This document shows, in pieces, positions 34,488 through 44,609 of a DNA stretch of 64,000 nt (its first letter is position 1; every line of letters begins with the position of its first letter). Under the pieces are notes generated by a model. The model saw only the letters and a list, made by a program, of their open reading frames with translations. It had not been told where the DNA came from and did no database searches. Made by a program: the position numbers and the translations under genes. Source of the DNA: Siccirubricoccus sp. G192 (lineage in GTDB: Bacteria > Pseudomonadota > Alphaproteobacteria > Acetobacterales > Acetobacteraceae). Location of the stretch: NCBI RefSeq assembly GCF_019084075.1, contig NZ_JAHREN010000001.1:868001-932000 (forward strand). Direction: 5' to 3'.

Positions 34488-36137
34488 TCAAGGCTCGCCG
34501 CCGAGGATCACCGGGTAGAGCCGCTGCCAGAAGGCGCAGTTGTGCGCCGCCGCGGGATCGAAGCCCCCGACGCTGCCCGGATCGAAGCGCATGGCGGTGC
34601 GGGCCTGGCGGAAGGGCGCCCAGGCCGGGGAGCCTGGGGCCTGCGGCGTGCCGGTCCGGGCGAAGCTCATCCAGTACGACACCATCCGGTCCGCGAGTTC
34701 CTGCGAGGGCGGCGCCAGATCGGGGCCATCCAGCTTCGTCGTGTTGGAGAAATGCGGGAAGAAGTAGTTCAGTTCGGAGGAATGCGCGGCGCCCAGCTCG
34801 AAGCCGGGATCCGGCTTCGCCGGCATGGCGACCCCGAGGACGGGAGCGCCCCGGTCGGCGAATTCGAACTGGTAGACGCTGACGTATTGCGAGGCGAGCC
34901 GGGCCGTCTCCTGGTAGATGCAGTTGTTGATGCCGACATCGGGCCGGAAGTCGGACATCACCGTCCCGAGGGCGGCCGGGGCCGAGGAGTACCGGCTCAC
35001 CGGGTACTGTCCGAGGACCGCATCCGTGTGGTCGCCATAGATGGCCTTCAGCGCGTCCCGGTAATTCTCCGCCGTGATCCGGCTGCCGGCCTGGATGTCG
35101 TAGCCGACATAGAGCCGGAGCTCGTCCCGGGTGCCGCCATTGATCATCGGCACCCGGACGAAGCGGCCCGAGGCCATGGCCTCGGCGCCCTGCACCGGCG
35201 CGGTCCGGCTGCCGATGCTCGGCGCATAGGCCATGAGATCGGTGCCCCCGGCCTTGTCCGCGGCCTGGAGCAGATCCGCCACGGGCTTGCCGCGCAGGCA
35301 GGCGAGGGCCGTCGCGGGATCGTCGCAGCCCACCAGCGCCGCCACCTTCCGCCCGGTGGCGAGGTTCTGCTCCACGCTGCGGAGGGGCTGGACGCAGCCG
35401 GCGCTCTGGACCACGGCCTTGTGGAAGAGACCGGAGGTCTGCTCCGGCGCGATGATGTGCATGCAGACCGAGGCGGCGCCGGCGGACTCGCCGGCGAGGG
35501 TGATGTTGTCCGGGTCCCCGCCGAATGCGGCGATGTTCTGCCTGATCCAGTGCAGCGCCAGCCTCTGGTCCTCAAGGGCGTAGCCGCCATTGTGGTCGGC
35601 CTCGAAGGCCGGGTGCGGCATGAAGCCGAAGACTCCGAGGCGATAGTTCATCGACACCACGACGGCATCGCCCGACCTGGCCAGGTGGTCCAGCGGATAG
35701 AGCGCGCTGGAGCCGCCCACGAAGGCGCCGCCATGGATCCAGACGATGACGGGGCGCCGCGCCCCGGCGGAGGCGGGCGCGGCGATGTTCAGGGTGAGGC
35801 AGTCCTCGGTGCTGCTCGCCTCGGTCAGGCCGTAGCGCGCAACCTGCGGGCAGGCGCCGCCATGCTCCGCCGCGTCCAATGTGCCGGTCCAGGGCGCCGC
35901 GGGCTGCGGCAAGGCCCAGCGCAACGCGCCGACCGGCGGGGCCGCATAGGGGATGCCCCTGAATTCCAGCACCCCGTTCCGGACGGTGCCGCGCACCGGC
36001 CCCTTGTCCGTCGCCACGACGGCCGGGTTCCATGCGTCGCCGGCGGTTTGCCCTGCCTGCGCCTGGACCTCGCCCGAAAACAGGCAGGCCAGCAGGCCGA
36101 TCCCTTGCAGGACGGCTTTCAGCGGTCGCGTTTGCAA
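34488..36137 (-). CDS. Type B carboxylesterase/lipase, secreted
   Basis: Alpha/beta-hydrolase of the carboxylesterase family, 549 aa, hydrolysing carboxylic esters in the periplasm or outside. A signal peptide ([17 protein letters not shown], cleaved near VQAQA) precedes [16 protein letters not shown], the oxyanion HGGAF, the nucleophile elbow [15 protein letters not shown] with the acidic residue, and [11 protein letters not shown] with the catalytic His. The TTG at 36137 is chosen as start because AGGAGA lies 6-7 nt before it and the signal peptide follows; an ATG at 36203 would add 22 residues without a site. Substrate unknown. Confidence 0.9.
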   Translation of the reverse strand: MQTRPLKAVLQGIGLLACLFSGEVQAQAGQTAGDAWNPAVVATDKGPVRGTVRNGVLEFRGIPYAAPPVGALRWALPQPAAPWTGTLDAAEHGGACPQVARYGLTEASSTEDCLTLNIAAPASAGARRPVIVWIHGGAFVGGSSALYPLDHLARSGDAVVVSMNYRLGVFGFMPHPAFEADHNGGYALEDQRLALHWIRQNIAAFGGDPDNITLAGESAGAASVCMHIIAPEQTSGLFHKAVVQSAGCVQPLRSVEQNLATGRKVAALVGCDDPATALACLRGKPVADLLQAADKAGGTDLMAYAPSIGSRTAPVQGAEAMASGRFVRVPMINGGTRDELRLYVGYDIQAGSRITAENYRDALKAIYGDHTDAVLGQYPVSRYSSAPAALGTVMSDFRPDVGINNCIYQETARLASQYVSVYQFEFADRGAPVLGVAMPAKPDPGFELGAAHSSELNYFFPHFSNTTKLDGPDLAPPSQELADRMVSYWMSFARTGTPQAPGSPAWAPFRQARTAMRFDPGSVGGFDPAAAHNCAFWQRLYPVILGGEP

Positions 36138-36383
36138 TGCACTCTCCTGACTCGAAATCCGCACCGGCTCCGGGAAATCTACCTTGAGTTGAGGATTGAG
36201 CATAGGCGGTTCGATTGGCGGCCGATGCCGGTCCGTCCCCGGGCCGCTGCCTCACGGCTGCGCCTCGGCTGAAACAGGATTCCGTCCGGCGCGACATCAT
36301 CCTGAAACATGAATGACCCAGATCCCGGCCAGCGGACCGGGCCGCGCTGGCAGCCCGATCCCTCCGGCCAAGGGAGCAGGACA

Positions 36384-36530
36384 ATGAGGACGCTGAAGTT
36401 ACCCGATGGGCCAGGCGGCCTGCTGCGCCGGCTGCGGGCCTGGATCAAGGCCTGCTCCATCGGCGCCGGCTACCGGCCGGAGCGCCACTACATGCGCGGC
36501 CGGCGGCTCCCCGGTGCCGGGGCGGGGTGA
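36384..36530 (+). CDS. Small basic protein, hypothetical
   Basis: A 48-aa frame with a good ribosome site (AAGGGAGCAGG about 6 nt before ATG) and an Arg-rich sequence (LLRRLRAWIKACS, then YRPERHYMRGRR). No family recognised. The next small frame starts immediately after its stop. Confidence 0.4.
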   Translation: MRTLKLPDGPGGLLRRLRAWIKACSIGAGYRPERHYMRGRRLPGAGAG

Positions 36531-36776
36531 ATGCGCCCTGCCATGAACCGCGCCGGCTTCGCGGCGCCCGCCAGCGGCCCCGGCCTCCTGCCCTGGGCGC
36601 CGGAACTGACGGGCGAGACCGTGGAACCCGCACCCGCCCCCGGGCCATCGCGCATGCGGCGTCTGGCGGCGCTGCTGCTGGCCTTCCGGCGCGCCTGGCG
36701 GCAGCTTCGGGCGGATCGCGCGCGGCAACTCCCCGCCATTGCCGGCATCGTCGTCGCCTGCGCCAATTGCGTGTGA
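36531..36776 (+). CDS. Small protein, hypothetical
   Basis: An 81-aa frame whose ATG abuts the stop of the preceding small frame; an ATG at 36543 is an alternative. Pro/Ala-rich N-terminus, then a basic helix (RMRRLAALLLAFRRAWRQL). No known family, and high GC makes spurious frames likely. Confidence 0.3.
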   Translation: MRPAMNRAGFAAPASGPGLLPWAPELTGETVEPAPAPGPSRMRRLAALLLAFRRAWRQLRADRARQLPAIAGIVVACANCV

Positions 36777-36888
36777 TGATCCCGAGGCGGATGAGGGCTC
36801 CGCGCCGGCTGCGGAGTTCCGGGCAGCCTTGTATCTTCGGCCCGATTCAGACCTCCGGGCCATGCGGCCCTGCGGTCATCGGGCCGAC

Positions 36889-38853
36889 TCAGCCTTCACC
36901 GAGGATGGCATTGATCCGGTGCGCCAGCGCTTCGACCGCGAAGGGCTTGGTCAGCACGTGCATGCCGGGTTCCAGGTGGTCGTTGCCCACCGCGGCCTTC
37001 TCGGCATAGCCGGTGATGAACAGCACCTTCAGCCCGGGCCGGGCCTGCCGCGCGGCATCGGCCATCTGCCGGCCGTTCATCCCGCCGGGCAGGCCGACAT
37101 CGGTGATCAGCAGATCGACCTGCGTGTCCGATTGCAGGATCTTCAGCCCTGACGCGCCGTCCGCCGCCTCGATCGCCGCATAGCCCAGGTCTTCAAGCAC
37201 CTCGGTCACCAGCATGCGCACGGTCGGCTCGTCATCGACGACGAGCACCGTCTCGCCAGCCGCCGCCCGGCGCGCTTCGGGCGGCCTGGCCTGCGCCTCT
37301 TCCTCGCTTGCCTTGCCCTGATGCCGGGGCAGGTGGATCCGCACGGTGGTGCCGGCGCCCGGCGCCGACTGGATCCGCGCCTGCCCGCCCGATTGCCGGG
37401 CGAAGCCGTAGATCATGGACAGGCCGAGGCCGGTGCCCTGGCCGATCGGCTTGGTCGTGAAGAAGGGATCGAAGGCATGCGCCATCACCTCGGGCGTCAT
37501 GCCCGTTCCCGTGTCGGTGACGGAGATCGCCACGTATTCGCCGGGCTGCAGGTCCTGCGCGCGCGCGCCGCGCTCGTCGAGCCGGATATTGGCGGTCCCG
37601 ATGGTGAGCCGCCCGCCATCGGGCATGGCGTCGCGCGCATTGATGCAGAGGTTGAGGATCGCGTTCTCGAGCTGGTTCGGGTCGCACAGGATCGGCCAGA
37701 GCCCGGTTGCGAGCGCCGGCTCCACCTTGATTTCCGGCCCGACCGTGCGCCGGATCAGCTCCGCCATGCCGGCGATCAGCCGGTTCGCATCGGTCGGCCG
37801 GGGATCGAGCGTCTGGCGGCGCGCGAAGGCAAGCAGCCGGTGCGTCAGCGCCGCCGCGCGGCCGGCGGCGTCCTGGGCGGCGGTGATGTAGCGGTCGAGA
37901 TCGCCGACCCGGCCCTGCGCCACCCGCCGCTTCAGCATCCCGAGGCTGCCGGCGATCCCGGTCAGCAGGTTGTTGAAGTCATGCGCCAGCCCGCCGGTGA
38001 GGTGCCCCACGGCCTCCATCTTCTGCGCCTGGAACAGCAGCTCGCGCGACTGCTCCAGGTGGAGCTGGGCCTCGCGCCGCTCCGTGAGGTCGCGGGTGAT
38101 CTTGGCGAAGCCGATCAGCGCGCCGTCGTCGAGCACGGCATCGAGCACCGCGCTGGCCCAGAAGCGGCTGCCATCCTTTCGGACCCGCCAGCCCTCGGCC
38201 TCGTAGCGCCCCTCCCGGCGGGCCGTCTCCAGCGCCTTCCAGGGCAGGCCGGCATCGAGGTCCTCGGGGGTATAGAACCGGGAGAAATGCTGGCCGACGA
38301 TCTCGGAAGCGGTGTAGCCCTTGATCCGTTCGGCCCCCGCATTCCAGTTGGCCACCTGCCCTTCCGGGTCGAGCATGTAGATGGCGTAGTCGGTCACGCC
38401 CTGGACCAGCAGGCGGAACCGGCGCTCGCTCTCGGTCGCGGCGAGCTGCGCCTGGCGCTGCTCGGTCATGTCGCGGGTTATCTTCGCGAATCCGGCCAGC
38501 CTGCCATCGAGGCGGATGGGGTCGATGACCACCATCGCCCAGAAGTGGCTGCCATCCTTCCGGACCCGCCAGGCTTCGGCCGTGAAGCGGCCGGTCTCGG
38601 CGGCGATCCTCAAGGCCTCCCGCGGCACGCCGGCGGCGCGGTCCTCGTCGGTGTAGAAGCGGGAGAAGTGCTCGCCGATGATCTCGTCCGCCGTATATCC
38701 CTTGATCCTCTCCGCCCCGGGATTCCAACTCACTACATACCCTTCCGGGTCGAGCATGTAGATGGCGTAGTCCACCACGCTTCGAATCAGCAGCTCGTAG
38801 GGGTCGACCGCGGCAGGCACTTGCTGTGTTCCTATGATGGCCGGGCTCGGCAC
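36889..38853 (-). CDS. Hybrid sensor histidine kinase (PAS-PAS-HisKA-HATPase-receiver)
   Basis: Soluble hybrid kinase of 654 aa. Two PAS domains (about 20-135 and 147-262) share long identical blocks such as DYAIYMLDPEG and GAERIKGYT, 127 residues apart. The kinase core has H291 (GGLAHDFNNLL), the N box LCINARDAM, DTGTGM and GTGLGLSMIYGF. The C-terminal receiver has the acidic VVDDEP, phospho-acceptor Asp in LLITDVGLPG and TKPF. There is no membrane segment, so it should sense a cytosolic signal through PAS ligands. No response regulator with output domain is adjacent. Confidence 0.94.
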   Translation of the reverse strand: MPSPAIIGTQQVPAAVDPYELLIRSVVDYAIYMLDPEGYVVSWNPGAERIKGYTADEIIGEHFSRFYTDEDRAAGVPREALRIAAETGRFTAEAWRVRKDGSHFWAMVVIDPIRLDGRLAGFAKITRDMTEQRQAQLAATESERRFRLLVQGVTDYAIYMLDPEGQVANWNAGAERIKGYTASEIVGQHFSRFYTPEDLDAGLPWKALETARREGRYEAEGWRVRKDGSRFWASAVLDAVLDDGALIGFAKITRDLTERREAQLHLEQSRELLFQAQKMEAVGHLTGGLAHDFNNLLTGIAGSLGMLKRRVAQGRVGDLDRYITAAQDAAGRAAALTHRLLAFARRQTLDPRPTDANRLIAGMAELIRRTVGPEIKVEPALATGLWPILCDPNQLENAILNLCINARDAMPDGGRLTIGTANIRLDERGARAQDLQPGEYVAISVTDTGTGMTPEVMAHAFDPFFTTKPIGQGTGLGLSMIYGFARQSGGQARIQSAPGAGTTVRIHLPRHQGKASEEEAQARPPEARRAAAGETVLVVDDEPTVRMLVTEVLEDLGYAAIEAADGASGLKILQSDTQVDLLITDVGLPGGMNGRQMADAARQARPGLKVLFITGYAEKAAVGNDHLEPGMHVLTKPFAVEALAHRINAILGEG

Positions 38854-39265
38854 GGCTTGTATCCTGCGGGCCGGTTCACGTCCTCCGGGCGACCGGGCAG
38901 CTCAGTCCCGAGCGCGATGCATGGTTGGCTTTTCGTCACATTCATGCACCGTTTTCCCGCTATCACCAAGCCAGTCCTCTGGCCAATGCCTCTGAATTGT
39001 GCAGGTGTCCCCAGCGGCGCAGGTGGCTGGAACAGACGCCACCCGCCCTGGCTGCATCCACACAGGATCGAGCAACGGTGATCCAGGAGAGCCGCTGGCA
39101 GCAGCCTTGCTGCCGAAGCGCCATGCCCGGTATCCGCAGGCAAATCCCGGCACAACCTCGTGAATATAATCAACGGTAGTGCCGCGTCCTGGCCACCCGA
39201 TTTCAGGCCCGGAAGCCAGTCCTCGAACCGCCAGCCTGCAAGCCCGAATTCCAGCCCGCCCCTGC
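38854..39265. other. 412-bp intergenic region without a supported gene
   Basis: Lies between the hybrid kinase (start) and the M23 peptidase (end). Lower GC than the genes around it, with short AT-rich stretches near 38935 and 39165. No family-like coding frame, tRNA, repeat or strong hairpin was seen; it probably holds the kinase promoter. Confidence 0.5.
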
Positions 39266-40081
39266 CTATCCCTGCACCACCGGCAGCAATCGCTGCGGGT
39301 CAAGCCAGGTCTGATACCAGGACAGGCCGAAATGCAGATGCGGCCCCGTCACCCGCCCGGTGGCGCCGATCGCGCCGATCCGCTGCCCAGCCGCCACCGC
39401 CGCGCCCTCCGGCACATCCACCGCCGAGAGATGCGCATAGAGCGTGTTCACCCCATGCCCATGGTCCAGCACCAGCAGGCGGCCGAAGAAGAAGTAGTCG
39501 CCGGCCAGGCTCACCCGCCCGGCCGCCGCCGCGGCCACCGGCGTGCCGGTCGGCGCCGCCACGTCCAGCCCGTAATGCGGCTGCCGCGGCTGGCCGTTCA
39601 GCACGCGCTGGCTGCCATAGATGCCACTGATCCGGCCGCGTGCCGGCCAGGCGAAGCCGCGCGTGAATTCCAGCAGGGCGCTGTCCAGCGCCCGCGCCGC
39701 GGCCAGGCGCGCGCGTTCCGCGGTGATGCGGGCCAGCGCCTCGGCATCCGGCGTCACCTGGGCCGGCGGCAGGCCGGTGATGTGCTGCACGTCCCAGTCC
39801 CGCCGCGCCACCGCGATCCGCTGCTGCACCGGCCTGCCGCCGCCGGGGGGCGTGATGGCGAGCACCGCCTCCGGCCCATGGTCGCGGCCGAAGCCCAGCA
39901 CGAATTCGCCAGATGACCCGACCCGCACGGCGCGGCCCTCCAGCATCAGCCGGGTGCCCGGCGCGGCGCGGCCGATCAGCAGCCCGCCCTGCGCCGCCTC
40001 GCCCCGCCATTCGAGCGCGGCGGCGGCGCGCGGCAACAGCAGCAGGGCAGGCAGGGCGAGGGCGGCGCGGCGGCGGATCAC
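39266..40081 (-). CDS. M23-family metallopeptidase (LytM domain), secreted
   Basis: Peptidoglycan endopeptidase or regulator, 271 aa. Signal peptide (RRRAALALPALLLLPRAAAA), an N-terminal beta domain, a short helical linker (about 110-140), then the M23 domain with zinc motif HYGLDVAAPTG (HxxxD) and HLHFG. All metal ligands are present, so it is probably active. GTG start at 40081 overlaps the xseA stop (GTGA). Confidence 0.93.
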   Translation of the reverse strand: MIRRRAALALPALLLLPRAAAALEWRGEAAQGGLLIGRAAPGTRLMLEGRAVRVGSSGEFVLGFGRDHGPEAVLAITPPGGGRPVQQRIAVARRDWDVQHITGLPPAQVTPDAEALARITAERARLAAARALDSALLEFTRGFAWPARGRISGIYGSQRVLNGQPRQPHYGLDVAAPTGTPVAAAAAGRVSLAGDYFFFGRLLVLDHGHGVNTLYAHLSAVDVPEGAAVAAGQRIGAIGATGRVTGPHLHFGLSWYQTWLDPQRLLPVVQG

Positions 40082-41551
40082 AGCAGCGCCCCCTGGTCCG
40101 GCAATTCGCGCGGCTTGCGGCGCGGCGGCTTCGCCTCTCCCTCCGCCGTGGCGCCGACCTGGCCATCGGCGAAGGTGAGGGTCAGCGCCGCGCCCGGCGG
40201 CACCGCCGCGGCGCGGTCGAGCGTCGCCCCCGCCGCGTCCTGCACCAGCGCGAAGCCACGCGACAGCACCGCCTGGTAGGAAACGCCCTCCAGCCGCGCC
40301 GCCAGCCCCTCCAGCCGAGTCCGGTCCTGCCGCAGCAGCGCCAGCACCGGCGCCGGGCTCGGCCGCGCCCCGGCCAGCCGGTGCTGCTGCTGGCCGAGGC
40401 GGCGCCTGTAGGCGGCCAGCGCCTCGGTCGCCCGCAGTTGCAGCCGGGCGCGATGCGCCGCGATCACCTCGCGCGGGTGGCGCAGCGCCGCCGCGGCGCG
40501 GTCGAGCGGCATGCGCTTGCGGCGGAAGCAGTTGCCCGGCGCATTGGCCAGGCGATCCGCCCAGTCATCCACCCGCCGCCGCGCCGTCTCCAGCAGCGCC
40601 GGCAGGTCCGGCAGGCCGCGCTCGGCGCGCGAGAGCCGCAGCCGTTGCGCCTGCAAGCGGGCGCGATAGGCCTGGCGCAGCCGCATCTCCTGCTGGCGCA
40701 GCGCATCGAGCAGGTCGGCGCGCGCCGGCAGCGCCATCTCGGCGGCGGCGGTGGGGGTGGGGGCACGGCGGTCGGAGGCGAAGTCGATCAGGGTGGTGTC
40801 GGTCTCATGCCCCACCGCGCTGATGAGCGGGATGGGGCAGGCGGCGGCGGCGCGGACCACGATCTCCTCGTTGAAGGCCATCAGGTCTTCCAGGCTGCCG
40901 CCGCCGCGCGCGACGATCAGCACGTCCGGTCTGAGTGGCGGCGCCAGATGTCCGAAACCCTCGATGGCGGCGGCGATCTGCTCCGCCGCGCCGGCGCCCT
41001 GCACCGCCACGGGCCAGAGCAGGATCTGCCGCGGGAAGCGGCGGGCAATGGTGGTGCGGATATCCTGGATGACAGCGCCGCGCTCGCTGGTGACGACGCC
41101 GATCACCCGCGGCAGGAGCGGGATCGGCCGCTTGCGTTCGGCGGCGAAGAGTCCCTCCTCCAGCAGCCTGAGGCGCAGCCGCTCGATCCGCGCCAGCAGC
41201 GCGCCCTCGCCGGCATAGTCCAGCCGCTCGATGACGAGCTGGTACTTGGAGCGGTCGGCATAGGTGCCGATGCGGCCCGTGGCGATCACTTCCACCCCGT
41301 TCTCCGGCTTGAGGCCGAGGCGCGGCACGGCGGTCTTCCAGATCACCGATTCCAGCTTGGCGTTCTCGTCCTTCAGCGAGAGGTAGATATGCCCGGAGGG
41401 GTAGCGCTTCAGCTCGGTGATCTCGCCCCTGACCCGCACCCGGCCGAAAGCCTGTTCGAGCGTCCGGCGGATGGCGCCGGCGATCTCGGAGACGGCATAT
41501 TCCGGCAGGTTGTCGGCGGCGCGCGAGGCGGGGGGGCGGGGAGGTGTCCAT
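40078..41551 (-). CDS. xseA: Exodeoxyribonuclease VII large subunit, frame broken at a G7 run
   Basis: Catalytic subunit of ExoVII, 490 aa after removing one base from the run 41530-41536. With the correction the ATG at 41551 reads MDTSPPPASRAADNLPEYAV, joining the OB-fold domain (VRVRGEITELKRYPSGHIYL). The nuclease core has RPDVLIVARGGGSLEDLMAF and SAVGHETDTTLIDFASD RRAPTPTAAAE, followed by a long coiled region. Uncorrected, the frame can only start at an internal GTG (41439). Its small partner XseB is not in the window. Confidence 0.93.
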
Positions 41552-41615
41552 GGCCGGAGCTTATGCTAAGCCCCGCCCGCCGGGGAGGCTGGTTCCCCCT
41601 CGTTTCGGGTGAGGC

Positions 41616-42890
41616 ATGCGCATGAAGGTCCTGGTGGTCGGCGGCGGCGGGCGGGAACATGCGCTGTGCTGGGCTCTGGCCGCCTCGCCGCTGCTGACGC
41701 GGCTCTGGTGCGCGCCCGGCAATGCCGGCATCGCCGAGGTGGCGGACTGCGTGCTGATCGGCGCCGAGGATGTGGCCGGGCTGGTGGGCTTCGCGCGCGA
41801 CCACGGCATCGACCTGGTGGTGGCGGGGCCGGAGGCGCCGCTGACGCTCGGCCTCGCCGATGCCTGCGCCGAGGCCGGGCTGCGCTGTTTCGGCCCCTCC
41901 GCCGCGGCGGCGCGGCTGGAGGGCAGCAAGAGCTTCACCCGCGAGGTCGCCGATGCCGCCAGCGTGCCCGGCGCCGCCTGGCGCCACTTCGAGGATGCGG
42001 CGGTGGCGCGTGCTTATGTGCGGGCGCAGGGCGCGCCCATCGTGGTGAAGGCGGATGGGTTGGCGGCGGGCAAGGGCGTGGTGGTGGCGGCGAGCGTGGC
42101 CGAGGCCGAGGCCGCCATCGCCGAGATGATGGAGGGCCGCGTGCATGGCGCGGCCGGCGCGGCGGTGGTGATCGAGGAATGCCTGGTGGGCCAGGAAATC
42201 TCCTTCTTCGCGCTCTGTGATGGCGAAACCGCGCTGCCGCTCGGCGCCGCGCAGGACCACAAGCGTGTCGGTGATGGCGATACCGGCCCGAATACCGGCG
42301 GCATGGGCGCCTATGCGCCACCACCCGTCTTCACCGAGGCGCTGCGCGACCAGGTGATGGCGGAGATCATCCGACCGACCCTGGCTGAAATGGCGCGGCG
42401 CGGCACGCCCTTCCGCGGCGTGCTGTTTGCCGGGCTGATGCTGACGGACACCGGGCCGAAGCTGATCGAGTTCAACGTCCGCTTCGGCGACCCGGAATGC
42501 CAGGCACTGATGCCGCGGCTGCGGAGCGACCTGCTGGCCGCCCTGCTCGCCGCCTGCGATGGCGAACTGGGCGATTTCGACCTGCGCTGGGCCGATCTGC
42601 ACAGTCTGGTGGTGGTGCTGGCGGCGCACGGCTATCCCGGCGCCTATGCCAAGGGCAGCGCGATCCGCGGGCTGGAGCAGGCCGCCGCGGTGCCCGGCGT
42701 GCAGGTCTTCCATGCCGGCACGGCGCGCGCGCCGGATGGCACGGTGCTGGCGAATGGCGGCCGCGTGCTCGGCATCGCCGGCACCGGCGCGACGCTGCGC
42801 GAGGCGCGGGATGCCGCCTACCGGGCGGTGGACGCGATCGATTGGCCGGAGGGATTCTGCCGGCGGGACATCGGCTTCCGCGCACTGTAG
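41616..42890 (+). CDS. purD: Phosphoribosylamine-glycine ligase
   Basis: GAR synthetase, second step of de novo purine synthesis, 424 aa with ATP-grasp fold. Diagnostic motifs: [13 protein letters not shown] at the start, [57 protein letters not shown] and [15 protein letters not shown] 41616 or 41622 may be used. It diverges from xseA by 64 bp, an arrangement frequent in Alphaproteobacteria. Confidence 0.97.
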   Translation: MRMKVLVVGGGGREHALCWALAASPLLTRLWCAPGNAGIAEVADCVLIGAEDVAGLVGFARDHGIDLVVAGPEAPLTLGLADACAEAGLRCFGPSAAAARLEGSKSFTREVADAASVPGAAWRHFEDAAVARAYVRAQGAPIVVKADGLAAGKGVVVAASVAEAEAAIAEMMEGRVHGAAGAAVVIEECLVGQEISFFALCDGETALPLGAAQDHKRVGDGDTGPNTGGMGAYAPPPVFTEALRDQVMAEIIRPTLAEMARRGTPFRGVLFAGLMLTDTGPKLIEFNVRFGDPECQALMPRLRSDLLAALLAACDGELGDFDLRWADLHSLVVVLAAHGYPGAYAKGSAIRGLEQAAAVPGVQVFHAGTARAPDGTVLANGGRVLGIAGTGATLREARDAAYRAVDAIDWPEGFCRRDIGFRAL

Positions 42891-43034
42891 CGGGCTGCAC
42901 CCGGAAGGGACGCGCTGCCGCATAGACGCGTGGCGAGACCTCCACTAGGAGTGCCCCTCAACCACGGCCCGCGCTGCTGCCCGATCCCTGGCGGCGGCTG
43001 ACGCCGAAGGCCATTTCGACAGAGGTGCCGCCGC

Positions 43035-44103
43035 ATGCCGGACGGGAAGCCGCCCACGAGCCGCAATCCCATTCACGACCAGGATGATCTGCTGAACGAT
43101 GAGGCGCGCATGCGGGCGGCGCTCGGCAATATGGGCGCCCGGAGGCATCAGGCCCCCCCGTGGCGCCGCGCCCGGCCCGGCCGCCCCTGGAGCGGGGCGG
43201 CCCATGCGCGACCAGCACCGCTTCGTGCGCGAGGGCGAGGTTCGGGTCGAGACGGTGAGCGGCCTGGGCCGGCACGGCGCCTCGCGCGCTGAAGGCTCCG
43301 CACAGGATGCGGCCGTGCTGGCGGGGCGCTTGCGGGAGGCGGAGGCCGCATTGCGGACCGAGCGCGCCGAGCGCGAGCGCCTCGGGCGATCGCTGGAGCA
43401 GGCCATGGAGGCCAGGCGCCAGCTCGAGATGCGGGTCAGGCACGAAGCGCAGGCGCGCGACGAGGCGGAGAAGGCCATCGAGGCCGCCCGGTCGGACGCC
43501 ATCGAAGCCGGGCGCCTGCAGGACGAGCAGCGGCGGGCCGAGGCCCTGCTCGATTCGGCACGTGCCGCGGAGAAGGCCGCGCAGCGCGCCTTGCGGGCGG
43601 CGGAAGCGGCGCTGGCGACGGAACGGACGGCGCTGGCCGCCGAGCGCGCCGCGCGCGCCGCAGCCGAGGCTGCCCTGCGGGAGGCGCAGTCCTCCCTGGC
43701 CGGGTCCGAGCGCCGGCTGGCCGAGGCGATGGCGGAGGCCAGCCGCGCGCCGCGCCGGAGGCAGGTGGAAGCCAGGACGCCAGCCGCCAGGAAGCCTCCC
43801 GCGAAGAAACCCGCCGCGCGGACCTCCACCAGGCGGACAGCCGCGAAGCCCGCCCCGGGCAAGGCGCCGGCGCGGAAGGCGGCATCCGCGCGGACCGCGC
43901 CCGGGACGCCGAAGCCCAGGGCATCGGCCCGGAAGGTCGCGCCCGCGAAGGCCCCGGGGAAGGTGGCCTCCCAGCGCCCGACGGCGAAGGCGGCGGCGCC
44001 GCGGACCGCACGGGCCAAGCCGGCGGCGAAGGCCACCCAGCCCGCGACGCGGCGTGGCGGCGCCCGCACGAAGACGCGAAAGCCGACTGCCAGCCGCCGG
44101 TGA
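43035..44103 (+). CDS. Coiled-coil protein with histone H1-like tail, frame broken at a C7 run
   Basis: Hypothetical protein of 355 aa after removing one C from 43153-43159. Three parts: a short N-terminal region (MPDGKPPTSRN, then a RDQHRFVREGEVRVETV block after the break), a long Ala/Glu/Arg coiled coil (about residues 90-230), and a Lys/Ala/Pro-rich tail of AKKPAAR/PAKAPGK type (230-355) like H1-type bacterial nucleoid proteins. The tail suggests DNA or polyanion binding; the coiled coil, self-association. No enzyme domain. Neighbouring stress-type genes hint at a stress role. Confidence 0.6.
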
Positions 44104-44420
44104 AGGAGCGCCCGGGTCCGAGCCAGCCTCCGGCGTGGTCGCCAGGGCCGCGGGCGGCAGACGCCCGGTGCCATGGCCGAACGGCGCCCTCGACGGATCC
44201 GGCTCCGAAGGGTCGCCGGCCTCCCCTGGAGCGGTGGCGGAAGTGGCCGCCTTGCGGACCCCGTGCGCTGCTCATCCTGATTTATTGAGCAAAAAAATCT
44301 GCGCTCAACGGCCAATAAATCTCGTTTGCCCGTTCGTTGCGATGGGAGCAGGCTGCTCCTCCGGGTGTCCCTTCACGCGGGACGACACGGCGCGATACGC
44401 GGAGGAGCGGGAGTTGGGCC
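44104..44420. other. 317-bp intergenic region with an inverted repeat
   Basis: After a GC-rich first half the sequence turns AT-rich (44278-44335) and contains TTGAGC (44285-44290) and GCTCAA (44303-44308), an exact inverted repeat around 12 nt. This is the likely control region for the following small gene and CBS-BON gene. No gene supported. Confidence 0.45.
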
Positions 44421-44609
44421 ATGCCCGACCAGGCCGACTTGCTCAGCCTTCTGATGGGATCATGGGCGCGGCGCGCCGAAGCGGCGCCGGCCGCACCTGC
44501 CGGGGAGTCCGCATCCGCCCGCCATGCCGCCCGCAGCCGACCCCATCGAGGGCCGCCGCTCGCGCTACCGCGGGACGGGATGCCGGCAGCCAGGGAGAAG
44601 CAGCCATGA
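44421..44609 (+). CDS. Small protein coupled to the CBS-BON gene, hypothetical
   Basis: A 62-aa frame starting MPDQADLLSLLMGSWARRAE with a GGAGGAGCGGGAG stretch upstream, ending in a TGA that overlaps the ATG of the next gene (ATGA). The coupling argues for translation. The rest is Ala/Pro/Arg-rich with no recognised domain; it may serve mainly to couple translation. Confidence 0.45.
   Translation: MPDQADLLSLLMGSWARRAEAAPAAPAGESASARHAARSRPHRGPPLALPRDGMPAAREKQP

Noticed and set aside
44285..44308. FNR/Anr box reading of TTGAGC-N12-GCTCAA
   Set aside because: An FNR box is TTGAT-N4-ATCAA; both the half-site and the spacing differ.
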